Shown one piece after another: positions 8,601 through 18,630 of a DNA stretch of 64,000 nt. Both the position numbers and the translations under genes were made by a program. The stretch is from positions 62,001 to 126,000 of the forward strand of contig NZ_LMXN01000009.1 in NCBI RefSeq assembly GCF_001442615.1, read 5' to 3'. How positions within the stretch are numbered: position 1 is the stretch's first letter; every line of letters begins with the position of its first letter. This stretch comes from Algoriphagus resistens. GTDB lineage: Bacteria > Bacteroidota > Bacteroidia > Cytophagales > Cyclobacteriaceae. The notes below the pieces were generated by a model. The model did not search any database and was not told the origin of the DNA. It saw only the letters and a list, made by a program, of their open reading frames with translations.

Positions 8601-11600
8601 CTATTGCCCTAAATTAAATCGAAGTTGACCACCAAAGGCCGTGGAAGTTCGTTTATAGGCAGTTGTCACTCTAGGATCATTGATTGTTCTGTCAAAATAT
8701 AGGGTAAGGTTTAGATTTTGATTGATCAGATACGAAATTGTCGGGCGAATAGAAATATTTAAGTTACCACTGGTGATGGTGCTGCCTTCTTCAATCTTCC
8801 GCTGGATCTGTGTAGTACTGACTACTTTTGAATCCAATTTGAACTGAAGGTCGTTTTTTAGTACAGTTTGCTTACCCTGGAATTTGAAAGGGATTTTAAC
8901 CCCGGCTTTGGTATACCCTAGCGTCAATCCAAAATCATTGCTTTTCTGCTCAGTTACTTGAGAGTTTGAAAAGTTCAGGCCTAGATTCCGCTCCTTATTA
9001 TATATCAACGCAATATTTAGTCTGTCTTTGGTCAGCATATCAATCCCGATCAGCGGTCCAAATCGCTCGGTGAGGATAACATCGTTTAAGACATATATCG
9101 GGATGAATTGCCCTTCTTCATTGACTTGGTTAGGTCTAGGGATTTCCTGCAATGTATTGTAAAGCTCCAGGCCTTGTTGATATTGAAGGGAGTTGGAGAA
9201 ATTACTTGCATCATATGTCGAAGTATACATGTGTTGGATGTTGATACTACTGAATATATCACTCAGCCCTTTGATTCTAGAAAGCCCACGATAGTCCAGG
9301 CGCCAGTTTGGTAAGGGGGTTTTAGGAAAAGGATTCATATTGACCGTGGCAGCATCTTTTCCTCTGTATGCTGCGAGAAATGCCGGTATCAATACATCTT
9401 GGCCATTGATAGAATATTCCCCACCGGCATCCATTGCGTCCAACCTGCTTTTGATGATTGCTCTGTTGTTTTCAAATTCAGTGAAAAGAGTCGAGACGTT
9501 GTCAAAGCCATCTTTGGTAAAGCTGGTGCCAAGCATAATCGTAGTGATGCTATAAGCACCAAGTCTGTTGGGACTAATTGATTCATAAACACCTGGATTA
9601 TCAATGGAATTCCTGAAAATTTCCTGATAGTCTCCAATTTCCCGTTTGGTGGCATTCAGCGTGATATTGAAATCCCGGAAGGGTTCTATCAGACTACCAA
9701 ATCTCATATTGACCGCTTTACTTTGCCTGAAAGTCTGAGTCAGTTCACTGCTTGGTGCCATAAGGCCGGCTTGTGCAAATTCATTTCTGATATCAGCATT
9801 CTGACTACCTAGTAAAAACGCTAAACCAGGGTTTTCAAACGCTCGATCCATTCCAAGAAGTCCCGTATTTGGCATGTATCCGGGAAGGAAAGTACCTTCG
9901 ATTTTCCCATAATTGAAGGTGACCTCCTTTACCATCATGAGTGCTTTCAGTAATTTATTAGTAAAAGGTGTCCCAATGGTGTCTTCTGCCTGAACTTCCG
10001 ACCTTCCGGGTATCCCCGGCCGTTTGGGAGCATTCAATGCTGCCAGTTTTTTGTTTTTATTATATAGTCTGATTAGGTCAAACTTACCGATGAGCGATTG
10101 GTCACGGGTGTTTTGAATGGAGTTGCCAAGTGTATCCTTTTGCCCTATAGCTCCAGTCAGCCAAGTATAGGTAGCGATGTATTTGTAGTCAGCTTTGATC
10201 CAATCGGTAAGAGGTGATTTGTCCAGCGGCAAAGTATAATTAAGATTTATGCTATGGTTATAGTTGGTGCGCCTACCAAATCTCCAGGCGTTATACTTAA
10301 CCGAATCGGATTTTTGCTCTGTGTCCAAGTCCCCCTGGGGCTCATCTACTACAGCCATTACACTTCCAGTATAGTCCACCCGCAAATTCTTCGTCAAATC
10401 CCAGTTCAGCGAATAAAAGCGATTCATAAAGAAGCTTTTCTGAAACAGGGGATCTACTCCAGTTGTGCTGAGCTGGTCATTTCTATACTGAGACCGCAAA
10501 TGTTTGCGATCAATATCCAATCTGGCTAATATGAGTGTAGGAGAAAGGTTTAAGTTGAAATCTTTGATCAATCGCAAATGTGGAGAATCTAGGAAACCTG
10601 CGTTTTTGAATGGCTCTATTGCGAGAGGTTTGGGTGCATAACTGTAGGTGACATTCCCGCGATACGTTTTGTAGCTATAATCCTGAATTTGCGCATTTGT
10701 CTGATTCATGAATCCAAAAGCGTAAGAAAAGGAAAGATTGCTCAGGTCGTAGAAATGGTTTTTTGCTTCTGGGTTGGTCTTCAGCTTCCGCACGTTGTTG
10801 AAGCTGATGTTCTTGCGGTTTACTTGGTCCTGGGCGATTTTGCGATAAGCATCCTTCTCACCCTGTGTTTCGAATTTTTGCAAAGCAACCTCAAACGGCA
10901 CATCCGGATTTAAAGGGTCGTATTCAGGTTTTGTGGTGCTGTTTTCTACGGAAAAATACATGGGGATACTCACCCCTAGTCCTTCTGGCAAAAGTTTGTG
11001 AATGTCCACGTTGGTGGAAATGTCATACTGGGTGGTGGCAGATCTTGAGCGTTGGGAAAGCCTTGTTTCCAATCCTCCAAAGCCAATGGAATTATGTCTG
11101 ATAGAACCCGAAACTACTGCTACGTCGGCGATCTTCACATTCATGAGTGCATTTGCAACCCAGCCATTTGATTTAGTAGCACCCGTCACCCGTAACTCAT
11201 TTGCCCAAATGCAGATGCTTCTGCTTCCTCCGCCATTTGTGCCGGGATTTCTTACCCCGATCATGGAAGATTGTGATTGGTTTAATTCCGGGCGGCCAAC
11301 CACGGTGACTTTGTAAGGCCCGACCTGCTGAGAAAAAGGTATATTCAACGGCACATGTTGGTTGTCACGTGCTACTTTCACACCTACTATGTCCTGTATA
11401 GCAATATCAATTTCATTTTCAGCAGGCCAGATCTGTGCAGGGTCCCTGGTTCCTTTGGGAGTGATCATCAGTGGAACCTCAATCTCGTAATAGTTATCTG
11501 TATTGTCGGTCCCCAATCTGAGAAACGCTGTAATTTCCCCATCCACTGCATCCTCACTATCTGCGTGTAAAAACATTTTGATCCGCTCAAACTGCACCAA

Positions 11601-14600
11601 ATCCAGGGTTACATTTTTGAACACAGCCCTGGCATCTTTAGCTCCAAGGTCTTCTACGCATACGCGTAGTGACTGCTCATTTAATCTTCTTTCTACTGTA
11701 GAAGTATTATCACGGTCCCGGATGATACCTGGCGGTAAAACATACGGGCTTTCAGTGGCACTTCCCTGACTGTTTTCTTCTATACTTACCACATCCACTG
11801 TGACATTGGAATTGTCGGGTTCGGGAATTTCAATAAGACCTCTTTCGAACAATGATTCCTGAAACACCCTCCATTGACTTCCCACCATTCGGAAGTTAGC
11901 CATCCGCAATACTACAGGTTGTTCGAAATCGGTCAAATAAGTCCTGATCCAACGGATAGACTTGAAACCTGTGATGTCACCTTCTACGCGGTCCGGCTGA
12001 CGGACGGGAATACGGAATAGGTACCAATCTACACTTTCACCGCCTTCAGTATGTGTGGTTTTGTCTACGATATAATTTTGGCCTACCACCATATTTCCAG
12101 GCTTCAGATCCATCTCGTAGGAATAGTAATTCTCCAGTTCGTTGATTGTATTGTCAGTATTTAGATCTTCATTATCAGGATTGTTGGATCCTGACGGGGT
12201 ATAGGGAAGGTTTTCATTGGCAGTTACAGGGGTATTGCCTTCCATTCCGTTAAACTTTTTGTAACGTTCCAGGATTTTAACATTGTCCCGATCAAAATTC
12301 TCATCCAGGTAGTATTTGAATAAATCACCAGAAACGTCTGCTAGAATTTGATTCCGGGCTGTAGCATTTACATTGAGTCGATTTAAGAACCTGTTTCCGA
12401 AATAGGCAGCTTCATCTTCATTTTTCAATCCATCGAGTCCTACATCCTGATTTTGTCTTGAGGTTTCAGAATTGTCAAAAGCCGGAAGTAGGTATTGTTC
12501 ACGGGTAATTCTTCCCCATTCATTTTGACCGGTTTCTGCCGGATCTCCATCTGCTGGTAGACCATTTTCGAAAGCATGACGTCCATCTTTCAATATATCC
12601 TCGGATATATCCCCAAGGTTGATGAAAAGTTTACCGCCGGTTGTATTGTTTTCATTGAAGTTGCCGTCGAGCACCCGGCCATTTTCTCCTTCAATAAATG
12701 GATCCAAAAGCCAAAATTCTATGTATTCTATGTTTGTGCGGTCAAAATCCACTTCTGTCGTAATAGCTCTGGTTACCCCCCCGTAATTCATTTTGGGAGT
12801 TGGGAGAAACCCATCGCTAGTCAGGTTAGGGTTGTAATTATACATCCCTCGTTCACTCGGGAAGTATGCCAGTTCAAATAAAGGCTCCGGAGTGACGATT
12901 ACCTCCCGATCTTGCTGAGGAAAAATTTCCTGGGGAAGCACTCTTCGTACATAGTGATTTCTGCGATCCTCCCGAGTGATATTGGAAGGAACACCTGGGC
13001 CACTTTCCCTATAAAAAATATTATCGATATTGTACCATGCTACCCTGGCCCTGCGATAAGCCGAACCAAGATTGTCTTCCGTTTGATTACTTAGGTCAAA
13101 CCTGTCATCAAAAGTCTGTGGTGTAGCTGCCAATTTCCAGTTTTGGTTAGCCGCACCTCCCAAATTGTATGGAGTGATTGCTGCTTCAAAATCATCTATA
13201 TAGGAAGCAGGTTCACCGTTTACCTGATTAGAAGTTCCGGGTATAAGATGTGCAAATTCCCCACTGATCTGGACAAGTGAAGTTTCTTTAGTACTTGTAA
13301 AAGGAAGGGCATCAGCCATTTTGGTGAGCCATCTGGATTCATCACTGAAATTTCCGTCCAGCCCCCACAGGCTATTCCGGAGTGTTTCACTGCCTGTGGC
13401 AATTCTGGTGACATTGGGTCTTTCATTTAAATAAAGGAAAGTACCTCCCAGATTAAATTTATCACTAAACAGGTAATCCAATCGGGTTCCCAGCAAACTC
13501 CGTGTCTGGAAGGAAACCAAATCGGCTTTTTCAAAGCTGACATTGATTTGTTTACCCGATTGAAGGATCGCATCATTGATGATGACAAGCCTTCCAACAT
13601 TGTAATCGACAGTAAAATCAACACCTTCTGTCAAGGGTATATTACCAGCCTGCACGATCACAGAGCCCGGAGATATGTTTAGGCCAGGCAATTGGATTTC
13701 GCTTGCCGAGCCCGCAGTCAATCGGCCCTTAATAAAATACTTATTGAGTCTTGTGACTAGTTCGGCATCCGCTTGGGTGGTTTTGTAGAGTGTATCGTAT
13801 ACGTATTTCTCCTTGAGGACTACTTCCCCGGGCTGGAAATATTTTTCCAGGTTTGAGCCAAAAGGTTCTAGGACGGGGAATACTAAAAGCCCCCGGTCAG
13901 TGAGGATGGTGAGTCCTTCTACAAAGTCAAAATTACCATCTGGGGCCGGGTCATTCTGCGGGTTCAAATTGTCCAGTCCAGTAAGTCGGATAAGTGGCTT
14001 ATCTTTTACTTCTGCGCCTTCTAAAAGTGAAGGATTGTCAAGTCCAGTACGATCATCCCTATAGATTACCTGAAGCTGAAATCCATCCCGGGTAATCTGA
14101 TTGGCATTCAGACTATAGACATTTTTCATCATAAGATCCCAGGTGGGCACGCGGGTATTGATACGGGCAGGGCGAAGGAGCTTCATGAAGATCAGCTCAT
14201 CTTCCTGTCTGCTTTGATAGTCTTCAGTCAACTCTCCGACCTTATAAACCTGGCCATTGTAAGTATATTCGTAGGAAACGGCCAGAACCTCATCATTTTG
14301 AAGTCTTCTGAATAGTGACAAATAGCCGAGTTGAGGATTGAAAAAGTATTCCGTCTGATCCAATTTCCTGGCACCGTTGATCTGCTCAAAATCAATGCCT
14401 TTTCGGAGTCCTAAGCCTGACTCAATTGCCCTTGACCCGGTGTCAAACGGACGAAAAGCGGGATTGCTTGAAATGTTTGAATAAAGATTGTTCGCTGAAT
14501 TTCCCGCTGGAGCCGAGGGAGTTCCTTGACCAATGGCAGGATTTGTAGGATTATAGATCACCCTCCCCTCACCCAAATCCATAAATGCAGCAAAGTTCCT

Positions 14601-15731
14601 AAGTGTTTCAGTATTTGCAGCCCGGTTCATGATATAAACCTCAATTCTGGTCACATTCACACCAGAAAGCACCTGAGGAAGCCCTCTTAGCCAGCGTTCG
14701 TAATTGTCGCGAAAGAAATGGGCTATGAAAAAGTGCCTGTTATCATCATATTTAGAGGCAGGGATATCAAATGATCTGCCTTGGCCATTCGCATCTATTG
14801 TGAGATTATCCCGTCTTCCCCGCTGGGTAGAAGCGACAGCAGTGACCCCTAATTTACCGAATTGGAGTTGCGTTTTAACGCCAAAAAGATTTTGCGCTCC
14901 CTGAATCAAGCGATTCTGAACAGGCATGCTGACATTCCCGATTTCAATGGATTGGATGATATCTTCTTCGAACCCATTGAATTCTAGTTTCATCTGATTT
15001 TGAAAGTCAAACGAATTATTTGAGTCGAAATTGGCCCCGATTTTTACTTTTTCCCCCAGAGATCCATTGACCGCCATCTGGATTTGTTGGTCAAAGTTAA
15101 AGCCACCGTTTTGCTGTTGTCGAATGGGTAGGGTAGGGTTATCCACTCTTCGGAAGATTGCCCCGAAATCAAGGTTCACATAGCCTGAAGGTACTATATT
15201 TATTTCACTGCCTCCAAAAAGTCTGTCTAAGGAAGGGCTGACAGTAAGCGGAGGAATTAAACCCCTTCCTTCTACAGCGCTTTCTCCATCACCACCCCTG
15301 GCCCGACTTCGCCAGTAGTCCTGTCTGACTTTGTATTCTTGTATTTTGGAATATTGCTCGAAATCATACTCTTGCTCATTGCCCACCCGTGTAGTGTCAA
15401 TCTGATCAGTAATAGTATATCGGAGAGTAGAATCAACTTTTACCTGAATGCTTTGAGTGATGGGGTTTGCTTGAAAAAAAGGTGAGGGGGCCTGCAAAAA
15501 AGGATTTCGACTAGGGAATAGCGGATTCGTCCTCATATTTTGCCAAAGCAAATACGAGGGGGTTAGCCTCCTTAGATTCAAAGAATCAATCCGGGACTGA
15601 ACGCTGTCAGGATTGGTTTGTTGAGCCTCAGAAGTGGAATAGGCTAGTAGGAGACCAAAAAGGATGAATATTTCAGGCCAACTACCGAGAAACCTCCTCC
15701 CGCAAAAAGTCAGTACACTCCAAAAGTTCAA
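8601..15731 (-). CDS. sprA: SprA/Sov, type IX secretion outer-membrane translocon and gliding protein
   Basis: This 2376-residue protein matches the SprA family length (about 2300-2500). It has an N-terminal signal region (hydrophobic about 20-36, then EAQQ) and many barrel-like strands. Family hallmarks include GSLGEKVKIGANFDSNN, repeated twice-like SprA N-terminal blocks with FVEGLTILTDRGLLVFP, and a C-terminal amphipathic strand ending RFNLGQ. SprA forms the very large 36-strand barrel through which T9SS cargo leaves the periplasm. In gliding relatives it is also needed for motility. It sits between ruvA (12-base gap) and gcvH, a neighbourhood seen in other Bacteroidota genomes. No other T9SS component is in the window. 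The reading frame is intact over its whole length. Confidence 0.95.
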   Translation of the reverse strand: MNFWSVLTFCGRRFLGSWPEIFILFGLLLAYSTSEAQQTNPDSVQSRIDSLNLRRLTPSYLLWQNMRTNPLFPSRNPFLQAPSPFFQANPITQSIQVKVDSTLRYTITDQIDTTRVGNEQEYDFEQYSKIQEYKVRQDYWRSRARGGDGESAVEGRGLIPPLTVSPSLDRLFGGSEINIVPSGYVNLDFGAIFRRVDNPTLPIRQQQNGGFNFDQQIQMAVNGSLGEKVKIGANFDSNNSFDFQNQMKLEFNGFEEDIIQSIEIGNVSMPVQNRLIQGAQNLFGVKTQLQFGKLGVTAVASTQRGRRDNLTIDANGQGRSFDIPASKYDDNRHFFIAHFFRDNYERWLRGLPQVLSGVNVTRIEVYIMNRAANTETLRNFAAFMDLGEGRVIYNPTNPAIGQGTPSAPAGNSANNLYSNISSNPAFRPFDTGSRAIESGLGLRKGIDFEQINGARKLDQTEYFFNPQLGYLSLFRRLQNDEVLAVSYEYTYNGQVYKVGELTEDYQSRQEDELIFMKLLRPARINTRVPTWDLMMKNVYSLNANQITRDGFQLQVIYRDDRTGLDNPSLLEGAEVKDKPLIRLTGLDNLNPQNDPAPDGNFDFVEGLTILTDRGLLVFPVLEPFGSNLEKYFQPGEVVLKEKYVYDTLYKTTQADAELVTRLNKYFIKGRLTAGSASEIQLPGLNISPGSVIVQAGNIPLTEGVDFTVDYNVGRLVIINDAILQSGKQINVSFEKADLVSFQTRSLLGTRLDYLFSDKFNLGGTFLYLNERPNVTRIATGSETLRNSLWGLDGNFSDESRWLTKMADALPFTSTKETSLVQISGEFAHLIPGTSNQVNGEPASYIDDFEAAITPYNLGGAANQNWKLAATPQTFDDRFDLSNQTEDNLGSAYRRARVAWYNIDNIFYRESGPGVPSNITREDRRNHYVRRVLPQEIFPQQDREVIVTPEPLFELAYFPSERGMYNYNPNLTSDGFLPTPKMNYGGVTRAITTEVDFDRTNIEYIEFWLLDPFIEGENGRVLDGNFNENNTTGGKLFINLGDISEDILKDGRHAFENGLPADGDPAETGQNEWGRITREQYLLPAFDNSETSRQNQDVGLDGLKNEDEAAYFGNRFLNRLNVNATARNQILADVSGDLFKYYLDENFDRDNVKILERYKKFNGMEGNTPVTANENLPYTPSGSNNPDNEDLNTDNTINELENYYSYEMDLKPGNMVVGQNYIVDKTTHTEGGESVDWYLFRIPVRQPDRVEGDITGFKSIRWIRTYLTDFEQPVVLRMANFRMVGSQWRVFQESLFERGLIEIPEPDNSNVTVDVVSIEENSQGSATESPYVLPPGIIRDRDNTSTVERRLNEQSLRVCVEDLGAKDARAVFKNVTLDLVQFERIKMFLHADSEDAVDGEITAFLRLGTDNTDNYYEIEVPLMITPKGTRDPAQIWPAENEIDIAIQDIVGVKVARDNQHVPLNIPFSQQVGPYKVTVVGRPELNQSQSSMIGVRNPGTNGGGSRSICIWANELRVTGATKSNGWVANALMNVKIADVAVVSGSIRHNSIGFGGLETRLSQRSRSATTQYDISTNVDIHKLLPEGLGVSIPMYFSVENSTTKPEYDPLNPDVPFEVALQKFETQGEKDAYRKIAQDQVNRKNISFNNVRKLKTNPEAKNHFYDLSNLSFSYAFGFMNQTNAQIQDYSYKTYRGNVTYSYAPKPLAIEPFKNAGFLDSPHLRLIKDFNLNLSPTLILARLDIDRKHLRSQYRNDQLSTTGVDPLFQKSFFMNRFYSLNWDLTKNLRVDYTGSVMAVVDEPQGDLDTEQKSDSVKYNAWRFGRRTNYNHSINLNYTLPLDKSPLTDWIKADYKYIATYTWLTGAIGQKDTLGNSIQNTRDQSLIGKFDLIRLYNKNKKLAALNAPKRPGIPGRSEVQAEDTIGTPFTNKLLKALMMVKEVTFNYGKIEGTFLPGYMPNTGLLGMDRAFENPGLAFLLGSQNADIRNEFAQAGLMAPSSELTQTFRQSKAVNMRFGSLIEPFRDFNITLNATKREIGDYQEIFRNSIDNPGVYESISPNRLGAYSITTIMLGTSFTKDGFDNVSTLFTEFENNRAIIKSRLDAMDAGGEYSINGQDVLIPAFLAAYRGKDAATVNMNPFPKTPLPNWRLDYRGLSRIKGLSDIFSSINIQHMYTSTYDASNFSNSLQYQQGLELYNTLQEIPRPNQVNEEGQFIPIYVLNDVILTERFGPLIGIDMLTKDRLNIALIYNKERNLGLNFSNSQVTEQKSNDFGLTLGYTKAGVKIPFKFQGKQTVLKNDLQFKLDSKVVSTTQIQRKIEEGSTITSGNLNISIRPTISYLINQNLNLTLYFDRTINDPRVTTAYKRTSTAFGGQLRFNLGQ

Positions 15732-15743
15732 TTCAACTTAAAA

Positions 15744-16340
15744 TTATGATGTCTTTAAAGATGCTTTAATTAAATCTTCTAACGAAATTTCTCCAGTGGT
15801 TTTTTTAAGTACTGTTGCTATATTTTTCTCCGCGGTAGCTTTTGGGAAACCAAGCGTAATGAGTGCTTGTAACGCTTCTTCGCGGATTTTATTGCTGGAT
15901 CTTAAAAATCCAAGCGGGGCGGTGGAGACATCAGATCCACCTTTGCCCACTTTATCCTTTAGTTCTAAAATTATTCGTTGGGCAGTTTTTGCACCTATTC
16001 CTTTCACATGCTGAATAGTAGCCACATCACCGGCTAAAATGGCCTGTTCTATTTCGGCGGAGCTTAGTGAGGATAGGATCATTAACCCTGTACTGGGTCC
16101 TACACCGTTGATAGAGATCAATAACAAAAACAGGCGCTTTTCATCTACTTGTTTGAATCCAAACAGTGTGTGTGCGTCTTCTTTGATATGTAGAAAAGTG
16201 AGGAGCTTGATCTGCTCCTCATCCTTTATTTCAGTATAAGTTTGAAGTGATATTTTCACATGATAGCCTATCCCATTTACATCTATGATGACATAAGTAG
16301 GGTCCTTGTGTACCAATTTTCCGCTCAGGTAGTCAATCAT
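15744..16340 (-). CDS. ruvA: Holliday junction branch migration protein RuvA
   Basis: This 198-residue protein has the standard RuvA layout: an OB-fold N-terminus (MIDYLSGKLVHKDPTYVIIDVNGIGYHV), a helix-hairpin-helix middle (INGVGPSTGLMILSSL and VKGIGAKTAQRIILELKDK) and a C-terminal RuvB-contact domain (about 150-198, EEALQALITLGFPKATAEK). RuvA tetramers bind four-way junctions and recruit RuvB during recombinational repair. Its start overlaps the stop of maeB by four bases, and sprA starts 12 bases after it ends, so maeB-ruvA-sprA are likely one transcript. Confidence 0.96.
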   Translation of the reverse strand: MIDYLSGKLVHKDPTYVIIDVNGIGYHVKISLQTYTEIKDEEQIKLLTFLHIKEDAHTLFGFKQVDEKRLFLLLISINGVGPSTGLMILSSLSSAEIEQAILAGDVATIQHVKGIGAKTAQRIILELKDKVGKGGSDVSTAPLGFLRSSNKIREEALQALITLGFPKATAEKNIATVLKKTTGEISLEDLIKASLKTS

Positions 16341-18607
16341 AAGGTGTTTGTGGATTGTGCATCGACTACTGCCACAGCTACCATATTTACGATTTCCCGA
16401 ATGGAACTACCGAGCTGCAGAATGTGTACTGGCTTGTTCATACCGAGCAAAATCGGGCCTATTGCTTCAGAGTTTCCAAGTTCGGCAAGAAGCTTATAAG
16501 CAATATTGCCAGAACTTAAATCAGGAAATATTAAGGTGTTCGCCCTCTTGTTGATGAGTTTGGAGAATGGATACATTTCTCGCTGAATATCCTCATTAAT
16601 CGCAACATTTGCCTGCATCTCCCCTTCGATTACCAAATCCGGATATTTCTTCTGCGCAATTGCGGTTGCTTTGGCCATTTTGTCTGGAATGTCCCCTTTT
16701 GCAGATCCAAAGTTGGAATACGAAAGAACAGCAATTCTTGGCTCCATATTGAAAAATCTCACTGCATCTGCGGTCAAACCAATAATTTCGACCAGCTCTT
16801 CAGCGGTAGGATTTAGATTTACAGTGGCATCAGCAAAGAAATATGGCCCTTTCGGCGTATTCATAATGTACATACCGGCGACTCTGTTCACTCCTGGTTT
16901 CACACCTATTGTCTGAAGCGATGGTAAAATAGTCTTAGGGTAATCTCTGGTAAGACCAGAAATAAAAGCATCTGCTGCTCCAGACTCTACCATTAATGCA
17001 CCAAAATAATTTCTCTGGGTGACCAGTCTTGCGGCATCTCCCACTGTCATTCCTTTTCTTTGCCGCTTTTGGAAAAGCATGTTTGCGAATTTCTTCAGCA
17101 TCGCTTTTTCAATCATCGGATCGATGATAGTGACATTGGTCAGATCCAAAGAATTGTCCTCAATGAGCGATAAGATCTTCTCTCTGTTGCCCAAAAGTAT
17201 TGGCTCTCCGATCTTTTCATCCCGGATAATCTGAGCTGCTTTAAGAATTTTCCTGTTATCTGCTTCTGCAAATACCACACGCTTTGGATCTTTCTTAGCC
17301 CTGGCTATTACCACAGACATCAGTCTCTGATCAATACCTATTCGCTCTTGAAGCTCTAATTCGTAAGCCTCCCAGTCAGAAATGGGATATTTGGCCACCC
17401 CTGAATCCATTGCGGCTTTGGCTACCGCAGGCGCAATAGTTGTGATCAGACGTGGATCAAGAGGTTTTGGTATCAAATACAATCTGCCAAAGCCCAATTT
17501 ATCTTCTCCGTAAGCCTTGTTTACAATATCAGGTACAGGCTCCTTGGCAAGCTTGGCTATGGCATGAGCTGCAGCGAGCTTCATTTCTTCATTGATCGCA
17601 GTTGCCCGCACATCCAAAGCTCCTCTGAAAATGTATGGGAATCCAAGCACATTATTTACCTGATTTGGATGATCCGAGCGACCGGTAGCCATGATGATAT
17701 CTTCACGCGTTGCAACAGCAAGATCATACGAAATTTCCGGATCGGGATTTGCCAAAGCAAAAACTATCGGGTTTGGTGCCATCAATCTCAATTGATCTTG
17801 GCTTACTATATTTCCCGCAGAAAGGCCTAGGAACACATCTGCATCAAGTAATGCGTCAGAGAGTGTGTAAAGGTCACGCTCAGTACAGAATTCTCTTCTG
17901 ATGTCATCCAGATCGGATCTGTCTGAGCGTAGAATGCCTACAATATCACACAGGACAATATTCTCTTTTTTGATACCAAGAGAAATATAGAACCTGGTAC
18001 ATGAAATCGCCGCTGCTCCGGCACCGTTCACTACAAGTTTGATTTGGGAAATATCTTTTTCTACAATTTCCAGGGCATTTAACAATGCCGCGCCAGAAAT
18101 GATAGCCGTGCCATGCTGATCGTCATGCATGACAGGAATGTTCATTTCTTTCTTGAGGGCTGTCTCGATTTCAAAGCATTCGGGTGCTTTGATATCCTCA
18201 AGATTTATCCCACCAAAAGTAGGTTCAAGGGATTTTATTGTCTGGATTAGTTTTTTTGGGTCCTTTTCATTGATTTCAATATCGAATACGTCTATTCCTG
18301 CAAATTTCTTGAAAAGAACTCCTTTTCCTTCCATTACAGGTTTGGACGCTTCAGGTCCTATGTCTCCAAGACCAAGTACTGCCGTTCCGTTGGAAATAAC
18401 CCCCACCAAATTGCCTTTGGCAGTGTACTTATAGATATTCTCTACATCTTCCGCGATTTCTTTACAAGGCTCAGCTACTCCAGGGGAGTAAGCAAGTGCG
18501 AGATCCATTTGGCTGGATAGCGGCTTGGTGGGATTTACTTCAATTTTGCCGGGCGAACCTTGGGTGTGATAATTAAGTGCGTCTTCCTTGCGGATTTTGA
18601 TTGCCAT
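16337..18607 (-). CDS. maeB: NADP-type malic enzyme fused to phosphotransacetylase-like domain
   Basis: This 756-residue protein has the MaeB architecture. The malic-enzyme N domain (about 15-155) includes LAYSPGVAEP and GDIGPEASKPVMEGK. The NAD(P)-binding domain (about 165-400) has DDQHGTAI and VVNGAGAAA. The C-terminal phosphate acetyltransferase-like domain (about 430-745) includes RVVFAEADNRKILKAA and PDLSSGNIAYKL. The enzyme decarboxylates malate to pyruvate with NADP reduction. In MaeB proteins the C-terminal domain is mainly regulatory, responding to acetyl-CoA. The gene overlaps ruvA by 4 bp (ATGA) and follows the DUF4837 gene by 23 bases. Confidence 0.95.
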   Translation of the reverse strand: MAIKIRKEDALNYHTQGSPGKIEVNPTKPLSSQMDLALAYSPGVAEPCKEIAEDVENIYKYTAKGNLVGVISNGTAVLGLGDIGPEASKPVMEGKGVLFKKFAGIDVFDIEINEKDPKKLIQTIKSLEPTFGGINLEDIKAPECFEIETALKKEMNIPVMHDDQHGTAIISGAALLNALEIVEKDISQIKLVVNGAGAAAISCTRFYISLGIKKENIVLCDIVGILRSDRSDLDDIRREFCTERDLYTLSDALLDADVFLGLSAGNIVSQDQLRLMAPNPIVFALANPDPEISYDLAVATREDIIMATGRSDHPNQVNNVLGFPYIFRGALDVRATAINEEMKLAAAHAIAKLAKEPVPDIVNKAYGEDKLGFGRLYLIPKPLDPRLITTIAPAVAKAAMDSGVAKYPISDWEAYELELQERIGIDQRLMSVVIARAKKDPKRVVFAEADNRKILKAAQIIRDEKIGEPILLGNREKILSLIEDNSLDLTNVTIIDPMIEKAMLKKFANMLFQKRQRKGMTVGDAARLVTQRNYFGALMVESGAADAFISGLTRDYPKTILPSLQTIGVKPGVNRVAGMYIMNTPKGPYFFADATVNLNPTAEELVEIIGLTADAVRFFNMEPRIAVLSYSNFGSAKGDIPDKMAKATAIAQKKYPDLVIEGEMQANVAINEDIQREMYPFSKLINKRANTLIFPDLSSGNIAYKLLAELGNSEAIGPILLGMNKPVHILQLGSSIREIVNMVAVAVVDAQSTNTL

Positions 18608-18630
18608 AAATAGCTAATATAGTTTGGGTT